Under the pieces are notes generated by a model, which was not told the DNA's origin, made no database searches, and saw only the letters and a list, made by a program, of their open reading frames with translations. 64,000 bases of DNA from an uncultured Bacteroidales bacterium (GTDB taxonomy: Bacteria > Bacteroidota > Bacteroidia > Bacteroidales > Bacteroidaceae): assembly GCA_902800305.1 (NCBI GenBank), contig CADCDP010000003.1, positions 1-64,000 of the forward strand. Direction: 5' to 3'. How positions within the stretch are numbered: the first letter of the stretch is position 1; each line of letters opens with the position of its first letter. This document shows positions 52,890 through 62,755 of this stretch, one piece after another. The position numbers and the translations under genes are program-made.

Positions 52890-53432
52890 ATGGCAAAAAT
52901 TGACGAACAAGAGATATTAAAAAGGCTTCGAGACCCACGAACGAAACGACGTGCTTTTGAAGACATTGTCAACGGCTATTCTCGTCAACTATATTGGCAA
53001 ATCCACCACCTTGTCCAAAACCACGAAGACACGGATGATGTGTTACAGAACACATTCATAAAAGCATGGCGAGGCATCGACTTTTTCAAAGGGGATTCAG
53101 CTCTGTTCACTTGGCTATATCGGATTGCTTACAATGAAGCCATCACTTTTCTGAAACAACGTAAACAAATGGCTTCTATTGACGATGAAGATTTTACGGA
53201 ACAAGCAAGTTTTGTGGCAGATGAATATTTCGACGGTGACGAAACAGAGCAGTTACTGATGCAAGCAGTTTCAACACTACCAGCCAAGCAACGCCAAGTC
53301 TTCTGTATGAAGTATTTTGAAGACAAAAAATATGAAGAAATTTCGGAATTAGCAGGCACCAGTGTGGGAGCATTGAAAGCTTCTTACCACATCGCAGTGG
53401 AGAAAATAACGAGATTTTTCAACGCATTATAG
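52890..53432 (+). CDS. ECF-type RNA polymerase sigma factor
   Basis: 180 residues. Region 2: AFEDIVNGYSRQLYWQIHHLVQNHEDTDDVLQNTFIKAWRGIDFFKGDSALFTWLYRIAYNEAITFLK; region 4: LLMQAVSTLPAKQRQVFCMKYFEDKKYEEISELAGTSVGALKASYHIAVEKITRFF. It is the first gene of a likely three-gene operon with a membrane protein (candidate anti-sigma factor) and a periplasmic helical protein. A housekeeping -7 box was not seen upstream, so it may be autoregulated. Confidence 0.94.
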   Translation: MAKIDEQEILKRLRDPRTKRRAFEDIVNGYSRQLYWQIHHLVQNHEDTDDVLQNTFIKAWRGIDFFKGDSALFTWLYRIAYNEAITFLKQRKQMASIDDEDFTEQASFVADEYFDGDETEQLLMQAVSTLPAKQRQVFCMKYFEDKKYEEISELAGTSVGALKASYHIAVEKITRFFNAL

Positions 53433-53524
53433 CTGATGGCAGCAAATAATACACATATTTAATATATAATGATTAAACTTTCACAAAAAAACATAGTCAA
53501 ACGAATAACTAACAACAAAGTAAT

Positions 53525-53950
53525 ATGAGTACAAAGGATAAGAGAATATTAAACCCAGGTGGCGGAAGGTACCCTTTTAAGGTATCAGACGAATATTTCG
53601 ACAATCTGACTGCTCGTATCATGGAACAGATACCAGAAGAATCGAGAGTCTCCCCCGTGAACTCTCTCAAACAAAACGATGCTTCAGACCAGAGCACAAA
53701 GATTATCGACATCAACGACAAGGGGCGTCACCACAATCTATGGATTAGTGCTATCTCGATTGCGGCTTCACTCGTTCTCATTGTGACGGTTGCACTTAAA
53801 TTTATTCCCATCTCGACATCGAGCAATATACCCGACGAACTGACATCGGAATATACCGACGATGACTACAACGAGGATCTTATGACATACACGATGGTGG
53901 ACAACATGGATGTGTACTACTATCTGGCTTCTGAAGATATGGACGAATAA
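53525..53950 (+). CDS. Membrane protein, candidate anti-sigma factor
   Basis: 141 residues. A cytoplasmic-like N-terminal part (about 1-70; PGGGRYPFKVSDEYFDNLTARIMEQIPEE), one transmembrane helix (LWISAISIAASLVLIVTVALKFIPI) and a very acidic, Tyr/Met-containing C-terminal part outside. Topology and position next to an ECF sigma gene fit an anti-sigma factor, but no ZAS or other known anti-sigma motif is visible. Function inferred. Confidence 0.65.
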   Translation: MSTKDKRILNPGGGRYPFKVSDEYFDNLTARIMEQIPEESRVSPVNSLKQNDASDQSTKIIDINDKGRHHNLWISAISIAASLVLIVTVALKFIPISTSSNIPDELTSEYTDDDYNEDLMTYTMVDNMDVYYYLASEDMDE

Positions 53951-53978
53951 TAAAAAAACATCTAAAAAGACTATACTT

Positions 53979-54485
53979 ATGAAGAAAATTATTATATGCT
54001 TTATCGCGGTCTTCTTCTGCTGCTGTGTAAATGCACAAACTCCCAACAATGGGGCTAAGGGCCAAAACACACGCAGAGAGTTTAGTCCTGAATTATACAT
54101 GAAGAGACTAAACGAGTTTGTCACTCGCGAAGCAGGTTTAACGGAGGCAGAATCCGCCAAATTCTTCCCTCTCCTCAAAGAAATGTTCGATAAGCAACAC
54201 AACTTAATGAGGCAACAAAGGGAACTGATGATGAAAGGCTGGAAGAATCAGAATCTGAGTGAATCGGATTATGAGGAAATGGTTACCAAAGCTGCAAATC
54301 TGGAAGTGGAAAGCCATAAGATAGAACAGACTTATTACAAAAAGTTCCATACTGTATTATCTTGGAAAAAAGTGTACGCGGTAAGAATAGCCCTATCACG
54401 GTTCCAAATGGAAGCCTTAAACCATTTCCAGCCAGGAAGGGGAAACAGGGGGAACGAACAAAAATGGAAAGGGAACAACAAATAG
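53979..54485 (+). CDS. Periplasmic helical protein, Spy/CpxP-like
   Basis: 168 residues from ATG 53979, which fits a signal peptide (MKKIIICFIAVFFCCCVNAQ) after the upstream stop; a longer frame overlaps the preceding gene. The mature part is helical and basic: LNEFVTREAGLTEAESAKFFPLLKEMFDKQHNLMRQQRELMMKGW, recalling the LTxxQ/E helical pattern of Spy/CpxP-type chaperones and metal sensors. Ends GRGNRGNEQKWKGNNK. Third gene of the ECF unit, probably its output or sensor. Confidence 0.65.
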   Translation: MKKIIICFIAVFFCCCVNAQTPNNGAKGQNTRREFSPELYMKRLNEFVTREAGLTEAESAKFFPLLKEMFDKQHNLMRQQRELMMKGWKNQNLSESDYEEMVTKAANLEVESHKIEQTYYKKFHTVLSWKKVYAVRIALSRFQMEALNHFQPGRGNRGNEQKWKGNNK

Positions 54486-54542
54486 GCCTAAATAAAAAAC
54501 ACATCAAAAGCGTCAAAGAAAGAACGATTGCATAAAAAAGAG

Positions 54543-54568
54543 GGAGATACCAACATAATGGTATCTCC
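54543..54568 (+). terminator. Terminator of the ECF operon
   Basis: GGAGATACCA pairs exactly with TGGTATCTCC (10 pairs), loop ACATAA, followed by TTTTCTGTTT. Confidence 0.85.
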
Positions 54569-54612
54569 TTTTCTGTTTCGGAGACACTTTTTAGAATATT
54601 TAGAAGTAATAA

Positions 54613-54644
54613 TTTGACTATAAATTGTAAAAGCATTAACTTTG
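54613..54644 (+). promoter_or_regulatory. Consensus promoter of the DUF4468 gene
   Basis: TTTG (54613-54616), 20 bases, TAACTTTG (54637-54644). Confidence 0.85.
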
Positions 54645-54710
54645 CATAAGATTCCATGTTTATTCCCCATAGAACATCAAAGAAAATAGAATAATTAAAG
54701 CTTTAGTAAT

Positions 54711-55361
54711 ATGAAGAAATTTATTTTTGCCCTTATCGTAATGGCTCTTCCCATGACGATACAAGCTCAGAGCGAAGGCCTTTTAGCCCGTAAATCTATA
54801 AAAAGTGCAAATGCTGACCTCTCTACTTATGCAGCAAAAGGAGCTGTACCAGAAGTGGACGGGAAGATTGTATTTAAGGCAGACATTTTAGCTCCAGGCA
54901 AAACGAAAGAAGACCTTTATCAGAAAGTCGCCCAATGGGCAAGTTATCGCTATAGTGCCAATAGTGTACGCGGCAACTATACCGACAATGATTTCTTCAA
55001 AAACCTTGAATACGCAACGGTTAAATCTGCGGACAAAAATAGTGGAAGATTCCAATGTCAAGGTGCAGAAGAACTTATCTTCTCCATTAAGCCGCTCGCA
55101 AAAAATTATACTCAAGCATTCTACCTTCTTGACCTTGTGGTCTCTAACGGTCAAGTATCATTCAATCTTAATTCTCTGTCTTTCAATGTAGATCAAGGAG
55201 AAGGACAGTTCACACGCGTAGCTGCCGAAGACTGGATTAGCGACAAAGAGTGCATCAATAAAAAAGGAGAACTGAGGCGCATCCCTGGAAAATTCCGTAT
55301 TAAAACGATTGACCTTGTAGAAGAACTGAAGAAGGAGATATCGGAAACCGTCAACCAATAA
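54711..55361 (+). CDS. DUF4468 domain protein (secreted)
   Basis: 216 residues, signal peptide ending TIQAQ. VPEVDGKIVFKADILAPGKTKEDLYQKVAQWASYRYS... YATVKSADKNSGRFQCQGAEELIFSIKPLAKNYTQAFYLLDLVVSNGQVSFNLNSLSF is the DUF4468 (TBP-like fold) pattern of Bacteroidales periplasmic proteins of unknown role. The C-terminal helix carries a Lys/Glu-rich stretch. It begins a unit with the small membrane protein and the porin downstream. Confidence 0.8.
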   Translation: MKKFIFALIVMALPMTIQAQSEGLLARKSIKSANADLSTYAAKGAVPEVDGKIVFKADILAPGKTKEDLYQKVAQWASYRYSANSVRGNYTDNDFFKNLEYATVKSADKNSGRFQCQGAEELIFSIKPLAKNYTQAFYLLDLVVSNGQVSFNLNSLSFNVDQGEGQFTRVAAEDWISDKECINKKGELRRIPGKFRIKTIDLVEELKKEISETVNQ

Positions 55362-55409
55362 AGCCACAAGGAGTAACATCGTTTCATCCTTATTCAATTC
55401 CATAAAAAG

Positions 55410-55676
55410 ATGAATCAAGAAGACGTTGACAAAATTATAGCTGATGCTGTTGCAGAAAGTAAAAAAGAAAGCCGCAGGAAGTGGCACAAAGGGAGTTCCT
55501 CCCAAGACAATATAACAAAAACTCGCAATATTCTCAACTGGATTTTTATGGTGGGGTTCGCTGTTGCTGTCGTCATCTATTTTGCCTTACCCGACCAGAG
55601 AGTTCTCTTCTTCAGCATCGGATTCGGTGCTGTCGTGCTAAAACTCGTCGAATTTTACCTCCGTTTCATGTTTTAG
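55410..55676 (+). CDS. Small two-helix membrane protein
   Basis: 88 residues: a charged N-terminus (MNQEDVDKIIADAVAESKKESRRKW) and two hydrophobic segments (ILNWIFMVGFAVAVVIYFAL, VLFFSIGFGAVVLKLVEFYL). No known family. Lies 48 bases after the DUF4468 gene and 59 before the porin. Confidence 0.65.
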   Translation: MNQEDVDKIIADAVAESKKESRRKWHKGSSSQDNITKTRNILNWIFMVGFAVAVVIYFALPDQRVLFFSIGFGAVVLKLVEFYLRFMF

Positions 55677-55735
55677 GATTAAATTCTTAGAAAGAAACAG
55701 CCAGTGCTCCAATCAAAACAAGACATCTAAACATT

Positions 55736-57799
55736 TTGAATTTAAGGTATCCTTTCATACTACTAATTTTTATAACATTCGCTGTGACAACCCATGCACA
55801 GCGTATTGTTTCCGAGTTAGAAACAAACTCGGACATGTCAATGGATTCACGACCTGACTCTGCAACAACACGCAAAAAGAACAAGGTCGTGCCTAACGAC
55901 ATCCATGCGTGGACTGTAGATGAAACTTACGGAAACATGACAGAGACGGTCGTTGATACGCTCCAACACCTATTTATGAACTCAGACCTGCCTGAAGGTA
56001 AGGAAGGTCACTACAACTCATTAGGTAATGTGGGGTCACCGCGCATGTCACGCATCTTCATGGAACGTCCACAAATGTCAAGATTCTTTTTCACAGACCC
56101 TTTCGACATGTTTTTTGTAGATACTGAACATTTTCGTTTCTACAATACAAAATCCCCATTCATGAATGTCTCATACCATTGGAATGGAACGAAAGAAACC
56201 GGTTCTGACCATGTGAAGGCGACTTATACCAATAATGCGGGCAAACGCGTCAATTTTGGTGGCATCTTTGATTATATTTATGGACAAGGCTACTACAATA
56301 GCCAATCAACATCATTTATGAATGCCTCTGCATGGGCTTCATACTTAGGAGATAAATATAATTTCCATTTCTATTACCAACACAACTTCATGAAAATAGC
56401 AGAAAATGGTGGTATAGAAGATGAAAGGTATATTACGAATCCTGAAATCATGGAGCGTGATTTTAATTCCAACGATATTCCAACAATGCTTACAAGCACA
56501 TGGAACCGTCAAGAGCATGACGTCTTCTTCTATAACCATCACTACAACATAGGTTTCTACAAAGAAGAAGAAGTGGATTCCATCACAACTAAGCAGGTGT
56601 TCGTGCCTGTAAGCAAAATCTTCCATACCGTGAAGTTGCAAAACATGATGCGCAACTACCGAGCGTATATAGAACCCAGCAACTATCATACTTATACATA
56701 CCTGCCTGGAGATTCTGCACAAGACAGGACAAAACATTTTTCCGTAAAGAACCTATTAGGTTTATCACTTTGCGAAGGTTTCAACAAATGGGCCGTTTTT
56801 GGTCTCAATGCTTATGTTGGCTACGAATACAATAAATATACCCTGCCTGACTCCACACAATACGGAGGATTTTACACAAACACGAATGGCATCATTGGGA
56901 AACAAAACTACAGTGAGCACAATATTCTCGTAGGAGGACAAATCATTCGAAGTCAAGGGGAAACCGTACACTACAATCTGAACGCAGAATTTGTCGTTGC
57001 AGGCGAGGACATTGGACAATTAGACCTCAACGGACACGCAGAAGTGAACATTCCACTCTTAGGTGACACAGCCCAAGTGGCTCTTAACGCCTACATCAAG
57101 GACAATAATCCCAGTTTCTATTTTCGGCACTATCACAGCAAACACGCGTGGTGGGATCAAGAAACAGAAAAAGAATGGCGGCAACGTATCGAAGGAGTTA
57201 TCACAGTGCCCCAAACCAACACCCAACTCACGGTGGGAGTGGAAAACATCAAAAACTTCTGCTATTTCCAAAACACAGGTCTTCCGTTGACTACAAGCGA
57301 CGGAGAATCTATCGTAACCAACAATGTTTCAGCACAACAATGCAATAGCAACATACAAGTGCTGAGTGCCAACCTGCGACAAAACTTTAAGTTGGGAATC
57401 TTGCATTGGGATAATGACATCACTTATCAGACATGCACAAACCAAGATGTACTACCCCTTCCCACTCTATCGCTCTACAGTAGCCTCTATCTCAAATTCA
57501 CGATTTCCAAAGTTCTTAAGACAGAAATCGGTGCAGATATCCACTATTTTACCAAATATTATGCTCCAGACTATTCACCCGTCCTTGGGATGTTTATGAA
57601 TCAAAATAAGCTCAAACAAACCAAAATCGGAAATTATCCTGTGATATCGGCACATGCCAATTTCGATTTGAAACGTACACGTTTCTACATCCAATACCAC
57701 CATGCCAACCAAGGTACAGGAAGATACTTCTGGGGACCTGGCTACCCCATGAACCCCTCAAATATTCGTTTCGGCATTAGTTGGAATTTTTACGACTAA
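55736..57799 (+). CDS. Putative porin (Bacteroidetes outer-membrane barrel), TTG start
   Basis: 687 residues. The start is TTG 55736: it gives a proper signal peptide ([22 protein letters not shown]), and the first in-frame ATG comes only after the signal region. Motifs of the 'putative porin' family: [81 protein letters not shown], and a final strand [10 protein letters not shown] ending in an aromatic-Asp. It probably forms a diffusion channel in the outer membrane. Its stop overlaps the convergent ispE stop. Confidence 0.82.
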   Translation: MNLRYPFILLIFITFAVTTHAQRIVSELETNSDMSMDSRPDSATTRKKNKVVPNDIHAWTVDETYGNMTETVVDTLQHLFMNSDLPEGKEGHYNSLGNVGSPRMSRIFMERPQMSRFFFTDPFDMFFVDTEHFRFYNTKSPFMNVSYHWNGTKETGSDHVKATYTNNAGKRVNFGGIFDYIYGQGYYNSQSTSFMNASAWASYLGDKYNFHFYYQHNFMKIAENGGIEDERYITNPEIMERDFNSNDIPTMLTSTWNRQEHDVFFYNHHYNIGFYKEEEVDSITTKQVFVPVSKIFHTVKLQNMMRNYRAYIEPSNYHTYTYLPGDSAQDRTKHFSVKNLLGLSLCEGFNKWAVFGLNAYVGYEYNKYTLPDSTQYGGFYTNTNGIIGKQNYSEHNILVGGQIIRSQGETVHYNLNAEFVVAGEDIGQLDLNGHAEVNIPLLGDTAQVALNAYIKDNNPSFYFRHYHSKHAWWDQETEKEWRQRIEGVITVPQTNTQLTVGVENIKNFCYFQNTGLPLTTSDGESIVTNNVSAQQCNSNIQVLSANLRQNFKLGILHWDNDITYQTCTNQDVLPLPTLSLYSSLYLKFTISKVLKTEIGADIHYFTKYYAPDYSPVLGMFMNQNKLKQTKIGNYPVISAHANFDLKRTRFYIQYHHANQGTGRYFWGPGYPMNPSNIRFGISWNFYD

Positions 57800-58626
57800 T
57801 CCAACTCTCTCTGTCTGCAGAACATGCCACTGAATTCTTCATCCACATTTTCCACAGGATCATCAAAGATACCAAAGACACTCGAACCACTTCCTGACAT
57901 GCTGGCATAGATAGCGCCAAGGTCATACATTTTATCTTTAATAGCCGCTATTTCTGGATATTTTGAGAAGACACTAAACTCAAAATCATTCACCACCGTA
58001 TCTTTCCATTCTGTCACAGGCTGAGAAAGCAGTTCTGGTAATCGTCTTTCAGGATGGCATACTTTCACTTTGGCATAAGCATCTTTAGTCGAAACAAAGA
58101 TATCGGGCTTCACCAAAACCAACTGTTTATACTTTAGATTCAGTTGGATAGGATGAAACACATTACCAATCCCCGTAGCAAAAACTGGACTATTTTTGAT
58201 AAAGAAAGGGCAATCTGCGCCAAGCCGTGAACAATAGTCTTCCATTTGTTCTTCTGTCAATCCAAGATTGAAGCGACTGTTCAACGTCTTTATTGTAAAG
58301 GCTGCATCCGATGATCCACCTCCCAAACCTGCACCTGTTGGTATATGCTTATACAAACCTATACTGACAGGGGGCAAATCGAAATCTTGTTTTAACAGCT
58401 TAAAAGCTCTCACCACAAGATTGTCCTCTGGCGATCCGTCAAGCACCGTCCCTGACACTCGAAGCCTATAGCCACATGTGGGTGCATTCTCCTCAATTTC
58501 TTTAATCTCAAGAGCATCCTGAAGATGGATAGGATAAAAAACTGTTTCCAAATTATGGTACCCATCTGGACGTCTTTCTACAACATTCAAACCAATGTTA
58601 ATCTTTGCATTTGGGTAAACTATCAT
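57796..58626 (-). CDS. ispE: 4-diphosphocytidyl-2-C-methyl-D-erythritol kinase
   Basis: 276 residues from ATG 58626; a TTG nine bases upstream is an alternative. A GHMP kinase of the non-mevalonate isoprenoid pathway; it phosphorylates CDP-methylerythritol. [30 protein letters not shown], the ATP loop [15 protein letters not shown] and the C-terminal [13 protein letters not shown] are diagnostic. Confidence 0.95.
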   Translation of the reverse strand: MIVYPNAKINIGLNVVERRPDGYHNLETVFYPIHLQDALEIKEIEENAPTCGYRLRVSGTVLDGSPEDNLVVRAFKLLKQDFDLPPVSIGLYKHIPTGAGLGGGSSDAAFTIKTLNSRFNLGLTEEQMEDYCSRLGADCPFFIKNSPVFATGIGNVFHPIQLNLKYKQLVLVKPDIFVSTKDAYAKVKVCHPERRLPELLSQPVTEWKDTVVNDFEFSVFSKYPEIAAIKDKMYDLGAIYASMSGSGSSVFGIFDDPVENVDEEFSGMFCRQRELD

Positions 58627-58651
58627 AAGATTCAATTATTTGTTTTCGCCA

Positions 58652-58683
58652 CAAAGATATATCTTTTTCACCAAAGTAACAAA
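58652..58683 (-). promoter_or_regulatory. Consensus promoter of ispE
   Basis: On the minus strand TTTG (complement of 58680-58683), 20 bases, TATCTTTG (complement of 58652-58659), 25 bases before ATG 58626. Confidence 0.8.
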
Positions 58684-58797
58684 CTTCTAAGTCATTTTAA
58701 GAAAACACAATAGCATGTTAACACGTTTTTTTGCAAATTTCTTCTATAAAAAAACAGTTTTATATCAACCCAACGTAATAATTTCGAAATTTTTATT

Positions 58798-58805
58798 TAA
58801 CTTTG
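58798..58805 (+). promoter_or_regulatory. -7 box of the amidase gene
   Basis: TAACTTTG followed by CA, 19 bases before the start codon. No clear TTTG -33 box. Confidence 0.65.
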
Positions 58806-58824
58806 CAAACGATTTCTAATTGAT

Positions 58825-59916
58825 ATGAGGAGGCTTTTACACAATATTATATTTATAGGAGTATTGTACATCTTATTCCCATCGTTTGTCATGGCCGAAG
58901 GGAAGAATTTTGTAGTGGTGCTCGATGCCGGTCACGGAGGCAAGGATCCTGGCACAATTGGTTCTGCTGCATCACACAGAGAAAAAGACATCGCTTATAA
59001 CATCACCATGGAAATCGGCAGACTGCTGAAAAACAATCATCCCGAAATAAAGATTGTCTATACCCGTTCGACAGATGTTTTCGTCGAATTGGGCAGACGG
59101 GCCGAGATAGCCAATAAAGCCAAAGCAGACCTCTTTGTCTCCATCCATGTCAACTCTTTACCCAAAGGAGCATCAAAGAACATCACAGGTGTACAATCAT
59201 ATACGCTTAGTCTCTCCACAGCCGATACTAATCTGGAAGTGGAAAAACGTGAAAATTCCGTTATAGCGTTAGAAGGGGAAGCTGCTAAAAAATACAATTA
59301 CAACTCTTCGACGGAAAGCAATATCATGTTTGAGCTAATGCAAGACTATGACATGAAGGAAAGTGTGGCATTTGCAAAGATGGCACAAAACGAAATGACG
59401 CACACAGCCGGACGTAAAGACATGGGAGTTCGTCAAGCCAACCTTGCCGTACTCCGTCTCACTTACATGCCCAGTGTATTGCTCGAAGTTGGCTTCATTT
59501 CCTCGCCATCCGAAGAAAAATTCTTGCTTTCAAAAGAAGGGCAACAGAGTTTGGCAAAATCCATCTATAATGCCATTGTAAAATACGCATCACAAAGAAC
59601 TGGCAAACAACCACAAGTAGAAAAACCAGACAACACCTCCGCTCAACAACAAGAAACGGCCCAAACTCCGTCTGCTTCCAACACAAAGAACCCAACAACA
59701 CAAAAGACTGTATATAAAGTACAAGTGTTGGCTGGCGATGTGAAGCTGAAAAGTAATGATAGGCAATTCAAAGGACTAAAATGCGAAATGCACCAGTATG
59801 GGAAACGATATACCTACACCTATGGTTCTGCATCCACAATGGAAGAAGCAAAGAAACTTCGCAAATCCATTCTTGATAAATTTCCAGAAGCATTTATCGT
59901 AACATTCAAAGAATAA
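58825..59916 (+). CDS. N-acetylmuramoyl-L-alanine amidase with SPOR domain
   Basis: 363 residues, signal peptide ending VMAEG. Amidase_3 zinc site: His in VVLDAGHGGKDPG, Glu in SHREKDIAYN, His in LFVSIHVNSLPKG, catalytic Glu in SVLLEVGFISSP. A Gln/Thr/Pro-rich linker then leads to a C-terminal SPOR domain (YKVQVLAGDVKLKSNDRQFKGLKCE...FPEAFIVTF), which binds denuded peptidoglycan at division sites. It cuts the stem peptide from peptidoglycan, probably for daughter cell separation. 50 bases upstream of the MCE gene. Confidence 0.94.
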   Translation: MRRLLHNIIFIGVLYILFPSFVMAEGKNFVVVLDAGHGGKDPGTIGSAASHREKDIAYNITMEIGRLLKNNHPEIKIVYTRSTDVFVELGRRAEIANKAKADLFVSIHVNSLPKGASKNITGVQSYTLSLSTADTNLEVEKRENSVIALEGEAAKKYNYNSSTESNIMFELMQDYDMKESVAFAKMAQNEMTHTAGRKDMGVRQANLAVLRLTYMPSVLLEVGFISSPSEEKFLLSKEGQQSLAKSIYNAIVKYASQRTGKQPQVEKPDNTSAQQQETAQTPSASNTKNPTTQKTVYKVQVLAGDVKLKSNDRQFKGLKCEMHQYGKRYTYTYGSASTMEEAKKLRKSILDKFPEAFIVTFKE

Positions 59917-59966
59917 CTCCAGACATTAGCAACAAATAATCCACAACAATAAAAGGAATATCCAAC

Positions 59967-60869
59967 ATGAAAATCAGCAAAGAAATTAAAATCGCTTTAG
60001 TGGCAGTACTTGCCATTGCCATTGTGTATGTGGGCATTATCTTTCTGAAAGGTCTTAAACTTTTCAGTGATGATGTTTCCTATTTTGTTGAAATAGCCGA
60101 TGTACAAGGTATGCCAACAGCATCCGATGTTCGTGCTAACGGTTTAAAAATAGGCTCCGTAAAAGCCATCACTTTTAATCCCGACAAACAAAACTTGACG
60201 GTAGAAATAAATGTGAATCCTAATTTCAGAATACCACAAGGCACCAGTGTCTATATGACAAAAGAGATGCTGGGTAGTGCCATGATGAATCTCAAATTAG
60301 GACCAGACCCCAACGCGATTCTTCATCCAGGTGATACCATCATGGGCAATCCCATGACAGACCTAATGACTGCGGCAGGCGATATGCTGCCACAAGTCGA
60401 GGCACTTTTACCTAAGGTGGATTCTATTTTGACAGCTTTGAACACATTGGCCAACGACCCATCCCTTGCCACATCATTGCACAACATGGAAACCGTCTCT
60501 GCCGACTTAAAGCTGACAACAAAGCAAATCAATGGATTGCTGGGTAAAGATGTGCCACAGTTGATGGCCAAAACCAACACCATCTGCTCCAACTTGGAAA
60601 CTACGACTAACACGCTAAACCAAATAGACATGCTCGGTATGGCACAAAAAGCAGACGAGACATTAAGCAGTGTACAGAACATGACCTTCAAACTCAATAC
60701 GGCCATGAACAGCAAAGAAACCTCGCTTGGAATGCTAATGAACGACAATTCTATAGCTATACATATCGATTCGACCATGATGAATTCATCACGTTTACTT
60801 GAAGACTTCCGTCTGCGTCCTAAGCGATACGTACACTTCTCTCTTTTCGGCAAAAAAGACAAGCAATGA
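59967..60869 (+). CDS. MCE/MlaD family lipid-transport protein
   Basis: 300 residues. An N-terminal transmembrane helix (IKIALVAVLAIAIVYVGIIFLKGL), one MCE domain (about 35-115: VSYFVEIADVQGMPTASDVRANGLKIGSVKAITFNPDKQNLTVEINVNP...IPQGTSVYMTKEMLGSAMMNLKLG), then a long helical region resembling the extended tails of tube-forming MCE proteins. MlaD-type proteins carry phospholipids between membranes with an ABC permease, which is not adjacent here. Confidence 0.9.
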   Translation: MKISKEIKIALVAVLAIAIVYVGIIFLKGLKLFSDDVSYFVEIADVQGMPTASDVRANGLKIGSVKAITFNPDKQNLTVEINVNPNFRIPQGTSVYMTKEMLGSAMMNLKLGPDPNAILHPGDTIMGNPMTDLMTAAGDMLPQVEALLPKVDSILTALNTLANDPSLATSLHNMETVSADLKLTTKQINGLLGKDVPQLMAKTNTICSNLETTTNTLNQIDMLGMAQKADETLSSVQNMTFKLNTAMNSKETSLGMLMNDNSIAIHIDSTMMNSSRLLEDFRLRPKRYVHFSLFGKKDKQ

Positions 60870-61237
60870 GAAGAAAAAAATGGTAGAAAGAGGCTGCTAT
60901 TTGAATTTTATCTAAACAGCATTCTCTTCATTTCCTTTCTTATAATAAACAAAAGAAAGCACATAATAAACAACGGATTAAAACCAAATCCTCCTCGAAA
61001 ACCTCAAGAGATTCCGTATTTAAGACCATCACACAACAATTTGTGAATCAGTATATAATATTTTTCACATATCAAACAAGACCTCACTCAACTAACGAAA
61101 CGTAAACCGCTGAAATGAGGCATATTTAATCGGCAACAATACATAGCTTAAAAAAAGAGATTTTGCAATCTCAAAAAAAAAAGCGAACTTTGCATCCGAA
61201 AATAATAGAGAGAAACTAAAACCTGAAAGTTAAATCA
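60870..61237 (+). other. AT-rich intergenic region upstream of dnaA
   Basis: 368 bases, strongly AT-rich. No consensus DnaA box (TTATCCACA) cluster, no AT 13-mer array, and no open frame of note. It holds the dnaA promoter at 61162-61192. An origin is therefore not supported here. Confidence 0.6.
61162..61192 (+). promoter_or_regulatory. Promoter of dnaA
   Basis: TTTG (61162-61165), 19 bases, GAACTTTG (61185-61192), followed by CA. The first base pair of the -7 box is off consensus (GA for TA). Confidence 0.65.
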
Positions 61238-62653
61238 ATGGTACAGCATTCAAAACAGTTGTGGGACAGATGCATTAACATCTTTCGAGACAACACCACA
61301 CCTGAACAATTCGCAGCATCATTTGCCCTCGTGGAGTTTAACAGCTTCAATATCGCTGAGGGCAAACTGATTCTTAATGTGCCAAGCGAATTTGTTAAGA
61401 AGCACCTGGAAGACAACTTCCTCCCATTGATGGCTTCCACTCTCAAGAGAGTGTTTGGTAACAGCATCAAATCACTCTATTATAATGTAGCTGTAGTCAA
61501 CACCAACACTGGTGGTGATGTGATAGAAAAAACAGATTTCGCACCAAAAACAGTAAATGGTACCCCTCGCACTGATGCACGTAAGTCACCCGATGACACA
61601 ACAGCTCCCCAAGTGCAGGATCTCGATTCACAGCTTTTACCCCACTATCGTTTCGACAACTACATCGAAGGCGAAAGCAATCGATTAGCTCGTTCTGTCG
61701 GTGAGTCGATTGCCAACAATCCAGCAAAGACATTCAACCCATTCTTCGTATATGGCCCTTCTGGATGTGGCAAAACGCACCTTATCAATGCCATTGGACT
61801 GCGCATCAAGGAACTGCACCCACAAATGCGTGTGCTTTACCTTTCTGCACATCTTTTCACGGTGCAATATACAGATGCTGTGCGTCAAAATAAGGTGAAC
61901 GATTTTATTCGTTTCTATCAGACCATTGACACATTGATTCTTGATGATGTACAAGAACTTTCTGGGAAGACTCAAACCCAAAACACTTTCTTCCACATCT
62001 TCAACCATCTGCACATTAACGGCAAGCAAATCATCCTCTCTGCAGACCGTCCTCCCATTGCGATTCAAGGTTTGGAAGACCGACTGCTTACTCGATTCAA
62101 ATGGGGTATGCAAGCGGAGATAGAAAAACCCACACAGAATCTTCGCCTCAACATTCTGGCTGCAAAAGTTGACCAAGAAGGTCTTAACATTCCAGCGAAT
62201 GTACTGAAATTCATTTCCGAGAATGTCGATGAGAGCATCCGAGACCTTGAAGGCATCATCAACTCCCTCATGGCTTATTCTGTCGTTTACAACTGCGACA
62301 TTGACATGAAGCTTGTAGGAAAAGTCATGCCACGCTTTGTCGCTACTGCCGATAAGACCATCACCATCGACGATGTGAAAGAATGTGTGTGTAACTATTT
62401 CAATCTGAAAGTCAGCCAACTCGATTCACGCACTCGAACCCAGCAAATAGCCTATGCGCGTCAAGTGGCCATGTACCTCTCTGATAAATTAACAGGCAAA
62501 TCACATGTACAGATTGGAGTGAACATCGGCAACCGCAATCACGCTACAGTCATCCATGCCCTACGCCAAATTAAGGACATGATGGAAGTAGATGAGAAAA
62601 CAAGGAAAAACATTGAAGAGTTGACAACTATCCTTCAGAGCATCAAAAAATAA
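61238..62653 (+). CDS. dnaA: Chromosomal replication initiator protein DnaA
   Basis: 471 residues. Domain I (QLWDRCINIFRDNTTPEQFAASF...), a linker, the AAA+ domain with Walker A GPSGCGKTH and Walker B LILDDVQEL, and the C-terminal DNA-binding domain with signature GKSHVQIGVNIGNRNHATVIHALRQIKDM. It opens the origin and is a transcription factor. Full length. It is not next to dnaN/recF/gyrB here, as in many Bacteroidetes. Confidence 0.96.
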   Translation: MVQHSKQLWDRCINIFRDNTTPEQFAASFALVEFNSFNIAEGKLILNVPSEFVKKHLEDNFLPLMASTLKRVFGNSIKSLYYNVAVVNTNTGGDVIEKTDFAPKTVNGTPRTDARKSPDDTTAPQVQDLDSQLLPHYRFDNYIEGESNRLARSVGESIANNPAKTFNPFFVYGPSGCGKTHLINAIGLRIKELHPQMRVLYLSAHLFTVQYTDAVRQNKVNDFIRFYQTIDTLILDDVQELSGKTQTQNTFFHIFNHLHINGKQIILSADRPPIAIQGLEDRLLTRFKWGMQAEIEKPTQNLRLNILAAKVDQEGLNIPANVLKFISENVDESIRDLEGIINSLMAYSVVYNCDIDMKLVGKVMPRFVATADKTITIDDVKECVCNYFNLKVSQLDSRTRTQQIAYARQVAMYLSDKLTGKSHVQIGVNIGNRNHATVIHALRQIKDMMEVDEKTRKNIEELTTILQSIKK

Positions 62654-62719
62654 GCATATCCCCATCAGAAAAGGGACGAAGAATCACCTTTTCTCCCTCA
62701 TACATCGATATTTACGGAT

Positions 62720-62755
62720 AAAAGCAGGGCTTCCTCTAAAGGAAGCCCTGCTTTT
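62720..62755. terminator. Bidirectional terminator overlapping the nitroreductase 3' end
   Basis: A 16-pair perfect stem, AAAAGCAGGGCTTCCT / AGGAAGCCCTGCTTTT, loop CTAA, followed by TTAAT on the plus strand. The nitroreductase stop codon (62736-62738) lies in the loop and its last codons form the right arm. Confidence 0.9.

Noticed and set aside
53910..53978. Longer start for the Spy-like gene
   Set aside because: It overlaps the preceding gene and lacks a signal peptide; ATG 53979 starts a clear one.
60870..61237. Replication origin upstream of dnaA
   Set aside because: AT-rich, but no cluster of DnaA boxes. A single near-match (TAATCCACA) lies between the amidase and MCE genes and is not enough.
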